A DNA stretch of 64,000 nucleotides. Origin: CAYJAD01 sp964369995. Its GTDB lineage: Bacteria; Desulfobacterota; Desulfovibrionia; Desulfovibrionales; Desulfovibrionaceae. Of the stretch, positions 34,558 to 42,804 are shown piece by piece (within the stretch, counting starts at the first letter, position 1; the number at the start of each line of letters is the position of its first letter). A program made the position numbers and the translations under genes. Location of the stretch: NCBI GenBank assembly GCA_964369995.1, contig CAYJHH010000001.1, forward strand, positions 26,720-90,719, written 5' to 3'. Below the pieces are notes generated by a model that saw only the letters and a program-made list of their open reading frames with translations, searched no databases and was not told the DNA's origin.

Positions 34558-35832
34558 TTATTTTTTTAGGCGCTCTAATTTTATACGTAAGCCTTCGCGG
34601 CTCATACCCAAAGCTTTGGCCGCGCGTGATTTATTACCTTCAAAGTGATGCAGCACATGATGAATATATTGCGTTTCCACTTGCCGTAAGGACGGAATAC
34701 CTTGTGCAAAAACAGGCTGTGTGTCCGCAAGCATGGGGCTTAATCTCACATCAGAAGAATGAGGCAATGCCACAAACTTACCCACATTGGGCGACAAATC
34801 GTCAGGTTCTATGCATGAACCAGTGGCAAGTAAACAGGCCCGCTCTAATTCATTTTCTAGCTCGCGCACATTACCCGCCCAGTGATGCTGCTGCAATAAA
34901 GCTATGGCCTTAGGAGAAATTTTAGTAATCCCGTGGGCATGGCGCTGAGCAAAACGACTAAGCATATGTTTTACGAATAAGGGAATATCTTCGCGACGAT
35001 CGCGCAAAGGAGGAATATGTATCTTCATGACATTCAATCTGTAATACAGATCTTCTCTAAAGGTACGTTCCCTCACACATTGCTCAAGATCCTTCAATGT
35101 GGCCGCCATAATGCGCACATCCACTTGCAATGGCTTTCGCGCACCAATGCGCTCCACTTCGCCACTTTCCACCACATGCAACAGTTTTGCTTGGCTTTCC
35201 AAAGGCATATCACCAATTTCATCCAAGAAAATAGTTCCCCCAGAGGCTTGCTCAAAGCGTCCCATGCGAGCGCGCACGCCAGAAGCCACGCCCATTTCAA
35301 TGCCAAAAAGCTCACTTTCCAGCAACGTTGCTGGAATAGCCGCGCAGTTAATACTCACAAAAGTTTTATGAGCTCGAGAGCTCAAAGCATGAATATGACG
35401 CGCAAAAAGGCTTTTTCCTGTACCGGTTTCGCCATTAAAAAGCAAAGTACAATCCACCTCAGCAGCGCGCTGTATTTGTTTCATAACCGCCTGCATGCAG
35501 GGGGATTCTGTCAATTGCATCAAGCCGCCCCCCTTGGAAGTGCTACGGCGCAGCTCCACGCGCAATTGACTATTTTCGGCCAAAAGTTGTTTTTGATGTT
35601 GCAACAGTTCCGCTCGTGCACCCTCAAGCTCCACCAACAAACGGCTCAGTTCAAACTCACGCGCTTCAGTGCGCACCAGCATCATGGCAAAGGCTTCCAC
35701 CAAAACATTAATGGGATCATGCGCATCTTCACAAGGCAACAAATCAAAAATAGCCTTGGCCTCTTCATAATCGCCTTGCGCCATTTGAGCACATATTTGC
35801 GTCAGTTTATGATACAAGTTTTTGGCATTCAT
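34558..35832 (-). CDS. AAA+ sigma54-type activator with altered GAFTGA loop and Fis HTH
   Basis: A 424-residue regulator. The N-terminal 100 residues are helical with no receiver domain. The AAA+ domain has Walker A LLFNGETGTGKSLFARHIHA (near 132) and Walker B GGTIFLDEIGDMPLES. Where sigma54 activators have GAFTGA, this one reads ELFGIEMGVASGVRARMGRF, so the sigma54 contact loop is changed. The Fis-type HTH (NKSRAAKALGMSREGLRIKL) closes the protein. It ends 24 bases from the convergent PP2C gene and is divergent from the RsbW-PP2C fusion, so it probably controls this signalling island. Whether it still uses sigma54 is open. Confidence 0.85.
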   Translation of the reverse strand: MNAKNLYHKLTQICAQMAQGDYEEAKAIFDLLPCEDAHDPINVLVEAFAMMLVRTEAREFELSRLLVELEGARAELLQHQKQLLAENSQLRVELRRSTSKGGGLMQLTESPCMQAVMKQIQRAAEVDCTLLFNGETGTGKSLFARHIHALSSRAHKTFVSINCAAIPATLLESELFGIEMGVASGVRARMGRFEQASGGTIFLDEIGDMPLESQAKLLHVVESGEVERIGARKPLQVDVRIMAATLKDLEQCVRERTFREDLYYRLNVMKIHIPPLRDRREDIPLFVKHMLSRFAQRHAHGITKISPKAIALLQQHHWAGNVRELENELERACLLATGSCIEPDDLSPNVGKFVALPHSSDVRLSPMLADTQPVFAQGIPSLRQVETQYIHHVLHHFEGNKSRAAKALGMSREGLRIKLERLKK

Positions 35833-35963
35833 ATTGCCTCCCCAATGTTAGCCTTAGATTTTACCTATGCCAAAAAAATGGGCAGGTCAAGAAGAGCCAC
35901 TTTTTTTATGCCATGCCAAGCGCCGCCCTTATATTTTACAAGCCATAAGCAAGAAGTACGCCC

Positions 35964-38453
35964 ATGTCGCAATCCATAACACATAATCCTAAGTTAGAAC
36001 TGACTTTTTTGGCAGAACTTGACACGGTGGAAGGCATTCTCGCTCTTGTGCAAGAATGGGCGCATCATAGGGACGTTAGTTATGATGACAGGCTTTCTTT
36101 GCGTTTAGTCTTAGAAGAGCTTCTCAGTAATATCTGTTTGCATAGCTCACCCATTATGGGGCAAACCAAGGTCATTTTAAGCCTACATCCCATAAAAAAA
36201 ACTAAAAATATACAAGTGCTTATTTGTGACAACGGCACAGCTTTTAATCCTTTAGAGCAATACACACAGCCCGTACAAGATTTACAAAACGCGCCTTTAG
36301 GCCAGCAAGGGCTTTCTTTTGTGCGCCTTTTAACCCATGGCGCGCAGTATACGCGTAATGAAGGAAATGAATTAAGCTTTATTTTTTCTTTAGATGAAGA
36401 AAGTTCTTCGCAAATACCATCACACATTGCCCATGACACCATTCCCAAAACCGCTTGGGAAAAAAGCTCATGGATGAATCGCCTATCTACCCTATGGAAT
36501 GAAAAATTAGCCTTTCGTCAAACTATCCTTTTTACTTTTTATTCCATAGTACTTATTTGGGGTGGCATTGCCATATTCTATTATGATACCCAGCGTACCA
36601 TCAAAGAAAATGCCACACAATTGGCCATGCAAACTTTGCATACCCAATCTGTCATTAGTTCCTCATTTCTCAAAAGACTTCAAGATAATGTGGATCGTAT
36701 GGTACTTTCCTTACAAGAGGAGCCTGTGGAAAGCCTTTTTGCTCATGATTTAAAAAAGCTTACCCACCTTATTGAAAATGACCCCATTACTGCCAGCATC
36801 ATCGCAGAAATTCCCGTCATAGGTTTAGTGGCAGGTTGTGAAAATACCACATGGTTTTATCCTATTATTCAAGGAACCATGAGTAAAAGAAGTTATATTC
36901 AAAATCTCAACTCTTATGTAAGTCATAAGGGTGAAGAGATTTTATGGAAAACGCTGCCCATGACCTTTGAAAAGGGCGATCCTCACGCTGCCATGATTTA
37001 TGCTGTACCTTTATCCAATAAAGGAGCTCAGGCAGGTTTTGTGGGGGTTATCATCACCATGCCTTGGATAGCCAACACCTTAAATAAGCTTTCAGGTTTA
37101 CAAAATATCAATACATTTTATTTAGATCATACAGGACAATATGTTATCTTTCCTCATGGTCGAAAATTAAACAAAGGGGCACAAAACCTTCGCGATGAAG
37201 CTAAAATATACAATATACCTCAGCTTGCACTCATAGAAAAAGATATTCTTGCCGGAAAAAAAGGTATGCATATTCTTGAGCACAAAATTTCATCCTCGAA
37301 AATTCCCTGGGAATTACCTTGGGAAACGCCCACTATTTTAGCCTATTTTCCCATGCAAACCACAGGATGGTTTTTAGGATTTTTGGCAGATAGCCATGAA
37401 TTAGGCACACCTTCTTCAAGCTTTCCTTTAAGTTTTTTATTGGTAGCCATCTGGGGTCCCCTCTCCATTGCTTGCATAACGTGGACGGTAACATCACTTA
37501 CCTTAAAACCCTTACGCTCTCTCTTAGCCGCCATGGAAAAATTGCGCCGTGGAGACACTGAAACCCCTTTTCCCACCGCGCCTTTTCCCGACGAACTCCA
37601 TCTTATGCTCCAAACCTTTGAAAGTATACGCGTCACACTACGCACATCTTTTCGTAATCTTGTGGAAAATACCGCAAAACAACAACGCCTTACCGATGAA
37701 CTCATCATGGCAAGGAAAACACAGCAGTCCATGCTCCCCAAATCCTTACCCCAAGTTCCCGGTACGGAAGTGGCAGCATGTCTTGATATGGCACAAGAGG
37801 TGTGCGGCGATCTCTATACAAGTTTTCAAAATCCACATAATCCTACACAAATTTATTTTGTCATAGGCGATGTGTGCAATAAAGGCATTCCTGCGGCGCT
37901 GATTATGAGTAGAGCTGTTTCTTTGGCACGTTCTTTCCTAATGTTGCCTCACTCCTCCCCAGCAAAAACCTTAGAAAGCCTTAACACTGCCTTACTCCAC
38001 CATGATACATCGGCCATGTTTGTAAGTATGTTAGTGGCCAGTTTAGATACACAAAGCGGTATTTTTCAATGGGCTAGCGCAGGGCATCCCCCACCTATAA
38101 TAAGTGATATGCACGCACATGAAGGTATCTCGCTGCCTTGGAGTAAGGAGCTTGTGCTTAATGTTTGCGCAGGACAAAAGTATACCACATTTACTGAACA
38201 GTTAAGCCCACAACAAAGTATTTTGCTATACACCGATGGCGCAGACGAGGCCATAAGTCCACCCAACCGCGTACAAGGCCAACTGTATGGAGAAAAAAGA
38301 TTACGCGAATCCTTTCATGACGCATGTCAGCAAATGCCCCACGCGCAAGATATTCTCAACAAAGTTCATGCGGATATTTTGCGACATACAGGTGATATGA
38401 CACCGGGTGACGATATATCTCTTATGGTCATTCACTGGAAGGGAGCCACATAA
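35964..38453 (+). CDS. RsbW-like kinase, sensor and PP2C phosphatase in one protein
   Basis: An 829-residue multidomain signalling protein. Residues 1-140 form a HATPase_c_2 domain of anti-sigma/serine-kinase type (N-box LRLVLEELLSNICLHSS, then LICDNGTAFNPLEQYT). Membrane helices near 187-207 and 486-508 flank a periplasmic dCache-like sensor. A HAMP region (LKPLRSLLAAMEKLRRGDTE) leads to a PP2C domain from about 590 (AQEVCGDLYTSFQNP, WASAGHPPPIISDM, SILLYTDGADEAIS, TPGDDISLMVIHWK). Kinase and phosphatase of a partner-switching pathway are thus fused. Its target is probably a STAS protein, such as the one at 32303. Confidence 0.88.
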   Translation: MSQSITHNPKLELTFLAELDTVEGILALVQEWAHHRDVSYDDRLSLRLVLEELLSNICLHSSPIMGQTKVILSLHPIKKTKNIQVLICDNGTAFNPLEQYTQPVQDLQNAPLGQQGLSFVRLLTHGAQYTRNEGNELSFIFSLDEESSSQIPSHIAHDTIPKTAWEKSSWMNRLSTLWNEKLAFRQTILFTFYSIVLIWGGIAIFYYDTQRTIKENATQLAMQTLHTQSVISSSFLKRLQDNVDRMVLSLQEEPVESLFAHDLKKLTHLIENDPITASIIAEIPVIGLVAGCENTTWFYPIIQGTMSKRSYIQNLNSYVSHKGEEILWKTLPMTFEKGDPHAAMIYAVPLSNKGAQAGFVGVIITMPWIANTLNKLSGLQNINTFYLDHTGQYVIFPHGRKLNKGAQNLRDEAKIYNIPQLALIEKDILAGKKGMHILEHKISSSKIPWELPWETPTILAYFPMQTTGWFLGFLADSHELGTPSSSFPLSFLLVAIWGPLSIACITWTVTSLTLKPLRSLLAAMEKLRRGDTETPFPTAPFPDELHLMLQTFESIRVTLRTSFRNLVENTAKQQRLTDELIMARKTQQSMLPKSLPQVPGTEVAACLDMAQEVCGDLYTSFQNPHNPTQIYFVIGDVCNKGIPAALIMSRAVSLARSFLMLPHSSPAKTLESLNTALLHHDTSAMFVSMLVASLDTQSGIFQWASAGHPPPIISDMHAHEGISLPWSKELVLNVCAGQKYTTFTEQLSPQQSILLYTDGADEAISPPNRVQGQLYGEKRLRESFHDACQQMPHAQDILNKVHADILRHTGDMTPGDDISLMVIHWKGAT

Positions 38454-38723
38454 TAAAAACTGCTGTATGTAGTAACATAGGCTAATATAAGCTCGCTTCA
38501 TATGAATATGGGCATATATGGGCTAAAGAAAACCTCTTTTCAAAATGTAGAACAAGAATTACAGAAAAATATTTCCCTATAATTTATTGAAATTTCAAAT
38601 ATTTTTCCCTTTTTTTATTTTTCCTTTTACTTTTTTCGTGCCAAACGCGCTCAAAGTATTATATTACATAGAGTATCTTCTTCTATAAATGCAGCACATC
38701 ATCCTTATACAAAGGAGTCGCAC

Positions 38724-41156
38724 ATGTCTCATGACGCAGATAAACTCAGTCGTCGCGCCTTTCTTAAAGGAGGCAGTCTTATTTTAGCCTCTTCTGTCTT
38801 TCCCATTTCCATAGAAATCATCAATCCGGGTGAAGCCAAAGCTTTAGAAAATCTCCCCAAAAATCTTGAAAAAGTTTTTTGGAATTCCTGTAATGTTAAT
38901 TGCGGTAGTCGCTGTGCTTTGCGTGTACATGTCAAAGACGGAGTCATCACCCGCATTGAAACAGATAACACCGGAGATGACAGCTATGGCACGCAACAAT
39001 TACGAGCCTGTCCACGTGGGCGTTCCATGCGCCAGCGCATTTATGCTGAAGAGCGCATCCCCTACCCCTTAAAACGTGTGGGGGAGCGTGGCCAAGGCAA
39101 ATTTGAGCGCATTAGCTGGGAAGAGGCTTTTAAAGAGTTGGCCAGCCGTCTTAAAAAGACTCTTGATACCTATGGCAATGAAGCCGTGTATTTAAACTAT
39201 GGTACAGGTGCTTTAGGCAGTACCATGGGAAAAAGTTGGCCACCTGCTGCCACCCCTGTGGCAAGACTTATGAATATTTTGGGTGGCTATTTAAACCATT
39301 ATTCAGATTATTCTACCTGTCAAATCACCGTGGGCATGCCATATTTATATGGCGGAGGCTGGGTAGACGGCAGCAGTCTCTCTGACATTGAAAACAGTGA
39401 ACTAGCCGTATTTTTTGGTAATAACCCTTCAGAAACTCGTATGTCCGGCTGTAAAGCCAAAACATTACAGCATGCCAGATTTAGCAAAAACACACGTATG
39501 ATTATGGTAGATCCGCGCTATTCTGACACCATGGTCTCTTCGGGTGATGAGTGGGTACCCATTCGCCCCGGTACCGATACAGCTTTATGCGCTGCGCTGG
39601 CTCATGTGATGATTACCGAAGATCTCATAGATAAAGAATTTATTAAAACCTACACTCTCGGTTATGATGAAGACTCTTTACCACAAGGCGCTCCTAAAGG
39701 CTCTTCATATAAATCGTATATTTTGGGACTTGGCCCCGATAACATAGCCAAAACACCAGCCTGGGCCGCTACCATTACGGGTTATCCTGCGCCCAAAATT
39801 CAACGCCTTGCCCGCCAAATTGCCAGTGCCAAACCTTGCTTTATTTGCCAAGGTTGGGGGCCACAGCGCAGCACCCATGGCGAAAATATTTCCCGTGCCA
39901 TAGGTATGTTAGCAGTGCTTACCGGCAATGTGGGTATTGCCGGCGGCAATACAGGAGCACGCGAAAGTGGGGGGTATGGCCTTGGTATGGCCACCTTCCC
40001 CACCTTACAAAACCCCATAAAAACAGCTATTTCATGCTTCAACTGGTATGAGGCCATTGACAATTACACCACCATGACCGCCGAAACATCCGGTGTACGC
40101 GGACGTGATAAACTCATTGCCCCCATTAAATTTTTCTGGAATTACGCCGGTAATTGTATCACCAATCAACATGGCGGCATTAATCAAATGCATCCCATCT
40201 TACAAGATGAAAATAAATGCGAAACTATCGTGGTGCTTGACACAACCCTTACCCCTTCGGCACGGTATGCAGACTTGCTCTTGCCTGTATGCTCTAACCT
40301 TGAAGAACATGACTTTGCCCCCGCAGGAGATAGCAATATTGCCTATGTGATTTTTGGAGAAAAGTGTATTGAACCCGTGGGTGAAAGCTTAAGTATTTAT
40401 GATATTTGTGCAGGTGTCGCCAAAGAAATGGGCGTTGAAGAAGCCTTTACGGAAGGGCGCACTCAATATGAATGGTTACAACATTTATACGCACTTTCTC
40501 GTAAAAAGTTACCTGACTTACCCCCCACATTAGAGGAAGCCTTTACAATGGGTGTGTATAAAAAACATTTCCCCAAAAATCATATTGCGTATAAGGCCTT
40601 CCGTGAAGACCCTGTGGCCAATCCCTTACAGACGCCTTCAGGGAAAATTGAAATTTATTCTGCTGCCTTGGCAGAAAAAGCGCAGCAATGGAAATTACTG
40701 CCGGGGCAAAGCATTACTCCTTTACCTGAATATACCCCCGACCCAGAAGGGCCTGCTGTGGCAGGTGGTAGTGCTTTGCATAAAAAATATCCTTTACAAC
40801 TTATTGGCCACCACTACAAACAGCGTACACACTCAAGCTATGGAAATTGTTGGTGGTTACAAGAAGCAGCGCCGCAAGATGTTTGGATAAACCCACTGGA
40901 TGCCAAAGCGCGCGGCATTAAACATGGACAAAAGGTAAAAATATTTAATGATAGAGGCACTACCTATGTGCCTGCCCGCGTAACCCCGCGCATTATGCCG
41001 GGAGTGGTCTCTTTGCCACAGGGGGCATGGCATAGCCCCGATGGCAAAGGTGAAGATCAAAATGGCTGCGTTAATGTGCTTACAGAGCTTAAGCCCACAG
41101 CTTTGGCCAAAGGTAATCCGCATCATTCCAATCTGGTACAAATTGAACGTGCATAG
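38724..41156 (+). CDS. dmsA: Dimethyl sulfoxide reductase catalytic subunit
   Basis: An 810-residue molybdopterin oxidoreductase, close to E. coli DmsA along its whole length. It starts with a twin-arginine signal (SRRAFLKGGSLILASSVF), then the 4Fe-4S motif NSCNVNCGSRCALRVHVKDG and LRACPRGRSMRQRIY. YLNHYSDYSTCQITVG carries the Ser molybdenum ligand. PGVVSLPQGAWHSPDGKGED is in the C-terminal cofactor domain. It reduces DMSO, TMAO or related oxides in the periplasm with quinol electrons. AAAGGAG precedes the ATG. No DmsD chaperone is nearby. Confidence 0.93.
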   Translation: MSHDADKLSRRAFLKGGSLILASSVFPISIEIINPGEAKALENLPKNLEKVFWNSCNVNCGSRCALRVHVKDGVITRIETDNTGDDSYGTQQLRACPRGRSMRQRIYAEERIPYPLKRVGERGQGKFERISWEEAFKELASRLKKTLDTYGNEAVYLNYGTGALGSTMGKSWPPAATPVARLMNILGGYLNHYSDYSTCQITVGMPYLYGGGWVDGSSLSDIENSELAVFFGNNPSETRMSGCKAKTLQHARFSKNTRMIMVDPRYSDTMVSSGDEWVPIRPGTDTALCAALAHVMITEDLIDKEFIKTYTLGYDEDSLPQGAPKGSSYKSYILGLGPDNIAKTPAWAATITGYPAPKIQRLARQIASAKPCFICQGWGPQRSTHGENISRAIGMLAVLTGNVGIAGGNTGARESGGYGLGMATFPTLQNPIKTAISCFNWYEAIDNYTTMTAETSGVRGRDKLIAPIKFFWNYAGNCITNQHGGINQMHPILQDENKCETIVVLDTTLTPSARYADLLLPVCSNLEEHDFAPAGDSNIAYVIFGEKCIEPVGESLSIYDICAGVAKEMGVEEAFTEGRTQYEWLQHLYALSRKKLPDLPPTLEEAFTMGVYKKHFPKNHIAYKAFREDPVANPLQTPSGKIEIYSAALAEKAQQWKLLPGQSITPLPEYTPDPEGPAVAGGSALHKKYPLQLIGHHYKQRTHSSYGNCWWLQEAAPQDVWINPLDAKARGIKHGQKVKIFNDRGTTYVPARVTPRIMPGVVSLPQGAWHSPDGKGEDQNGCVNVLTELKPTALAKGNPHHSNLVQIERA

Positions 41157-41186
41157 CCTTTGCATGCCACAACACGGAGAATGTAT

Positions 41187-41819
41187 ATGTTAAGACAACC
41201 TTCATTTACTTTCAATAGTGAGCTGTGTACGGGCTGTAAAGCCTGTATGATTGCCTGTAAGGACAAACATAATTTACCACGCAATGTTAAATGGCGCCGC
41301 GTTTTAGAATATTCAGGCGGAGAATGGTTACAACTGCCCAATGGCGCCTATGAACAAAATGTCTTTGCGTATTATGTGTCCCTATCGTGTAACCATTGTG
41401 AAGAGCCCACATGCGTTAAGGGCTGTCCCACCGGAGCCATGCATAAAGATGCCAACGGTATTGTTAGTGTGAACCAAAATCTATGTGTAGGCTGTCGCTA
41501 TTGCGAATGGAATTGCCCTTACGGTGCACCGCAATTTAATGCAGAAATAAAACGCATGAGCAAATGTGACTTTTGTATGGATTACTTACAACAAGACAAA
41601 GAGCCTGCTTGTGTGGCTGCATGTCCTTGCCGAGCATTAGGTACAGGTACCTATCTTCATTTACAAGAAGAAGGTATTTACATCAATGAATTGGCGCCGC
41701 TGCCCCAAGCTTCTTTAACGAAACCACACCTTTTTTGCACGCCTAATCGTCACTCCAAGCCCCAAGGTAGCGACGAAGGTATTCGCGGCACATTGGTGAG
41801 TAATCCTGAGGAGGTGTAG
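41187..41819 (+). CDS. dmsB: DMSO reductase iron-sulfur subunit
   Basis: A 210-residue ferredoxin-like subunit with four clusters of cysteines: CTGCKACMIACKD, CNHCEEPTCVKGCPTGAM, CVGCRYCEWNCPYGAP and CDFCMDYLQ/CVAACPCRALG. It passes electrons from DmsC to DmsA. I start at the ATG at 41187, where GGAG is seven bases upstream; an ATG two codons before and a TTG further up are poorer. It follows dmsA by 30 bases and precedes dmsC by two. Confidence 0.93.
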   Translation: MLRQPSFTFNSELCTGCKACMIACKDKHNLPRNVKWRRVLEYSGGEWLQLPNGAYEQNVFAYYVSLSCNHCEEPTCVKGCPTGAMHKDANGIVSVNQNLCVGCRYCEWNCPYGAPQFNAEIKRMSKCDFCMDYLQQDKEPACVAACPCRALGTGTYLHLQEEGIYINELAPLPQASLTKPHLFCTPNRHSKPQGSDEGIRGTLVSNPEEV

Positions 41820-41821
41820 GT

Positions 41822-42646
41822 ATGGAAGGCATGTGGAGTTTGATTTTCTTTACCCTACTTGTGCAAGCTGCCTCAGGTATGGTCATGTTACAAGCGTTTT
41901 TTGGAGATGCTAAAGCTAAGGCATCTCCCTGTTGGCCTAAACTGGCTTTGGGCTTTGCACTCATTGGTACAGTTTTTTCTCTTTTACACTTAAGCGCCCC
42001 CATGCACAGTGTCTTTACCATAAATAATATCTTTTTCTCTTGGCTGAGCCGTGAAATTTTCTGTGTGGGGCTTTTTGTGGCTTTGCTCTTCCTCTTCGTG
42101 TTCACCCAAAAAAGTATCTGCCTGTATGCTTGTGCCTTGGCTGGTATCATGGTTAATTATGCCATGAGTAAAATTTATACGGAAGCCTTGGTTCCTTATT
42201 GGCAAAATATCTCCGTATTTGGATATTTTTTAAGCACCTCTTTTGTGCTAGGCGCTTTGCTTTTGGGCGCTTTTGCACTGGCTTGTCCGCATTCAAAGAA
42301 TAATAAACATGAAAAACTTACGCAAGTAATGAGAAGCTGGGTACCTGTGGCGCTTAGCGTGGCTTTGGCTGTGCGTATTGGTTTTAGCACAGAGCATTTG
42401 GTATATAAAACACCGCTCATGAGTTCCTTTGCCGTGCATGCTTCTCCCATACTTTTAGCTCTATCCATGGCACTTGTCTTACTTTTACAAAGGCATAATT
42501 TATGCTCTTACCACAATACCTTTAAAGCCCTACGCTGTTCTGGGCTTTACACTCTGTATGGTTTATTAGTGCTTATCTTCATTGTCGCAGGAGAGCTCTT
42601 GGGTCGTCTTGCTTTTTACCAAGGGTATACATGGTTTGGCATGTAA
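41822..42646 (+). CDS. dmsC: DMSO reductase membrane anchor subunit
   Basis: A 274-residue integral membrane protein with eight hydrophobic helices, the size and topology of DmsC. Examples are FFTLLVQAASGMVMLQAFFG, LALGFALIGTVFSLLHLSAP and LYTLYGLLVLIFIVAGELLG; the last matches the family C-terminus. It anchors DmsAB and takes electrons from menaquinol. A strong terminator follows, so dmsABC is a closed operon. Confidence 0.9.
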   Translation: MEGMWSLIFFTLLVQAASGMVMLQAFFGDAKAKASPCWPKLALGFALIGTVFSLLHLSAPMHSVFTINNIFFSWLSREIFCVGLFVALLFLFVFTQKSICLYACALAGIMVNYAMSKIYTEALVPYWQNISVFGYFLSTSFVLGALLLGAFALACPHSKNNKHEKLTQVMRSWVPVALSVALAVRIGFSTEHLVYKTPLMSSFAVHASPILLALSMALVLLLQRHNLCSYHNTFKALRCSGLYTLYGLLVLIFIVAGELLGRLAFYQGYTWFGM

Positions 42647-42676
42647 GGCAAAAATAAATAAAAAGTATAAAACAAT

Positions 42677-42719
42677 GAGGGGCAGAGTCATAAAAAACTC
42701 TGCCCCTCAACATTTTTTA
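42677..42719 (+). terminator. Terminator of dmsABC
   Basis: GAGGGGCAGAGT (42677-42688) and ACTCTGCCCCTC (42697-42708) form a 12-bp stem with an 8-base loop, followed by AACATTTTTT. Confidence 0.95.
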
Positions 42720-42736
42720 ATAATAGATACTTACTA

Positions 42737-42782
42737 TAGTTGACGCTTAAAAACGTGTTTCCACTCGTTTTTAAGAAAGGCA
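42737..42782 (-). repeat. Structured intergenic repeat, inverted 46-bp fragment (copy 3)
   Basis: Read on the minus strand, TGCCTTTCTTAAAAACGAGT through CGTTTTTAAGCGTCAACTA matches the last hairpin and end of copy 1 (23840-23885) with only two changes near the end. It lies between dmsC and the convergent histidine kinase gene. Only the terminal stem-loop is present. Confidence 0.85.
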
Positions 42783-42804
42783 AAAAACCATTGTAAAGTA
42801 AAAA

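Noticed and set aside
38587..38598. TTGAAATTTCAA palindrome upstream of dmsA as an Fnr box
   Set aside because: The half sites are too close together for the TTGAT-N4-ATCAA spacing; the region is also generally AT-rich.
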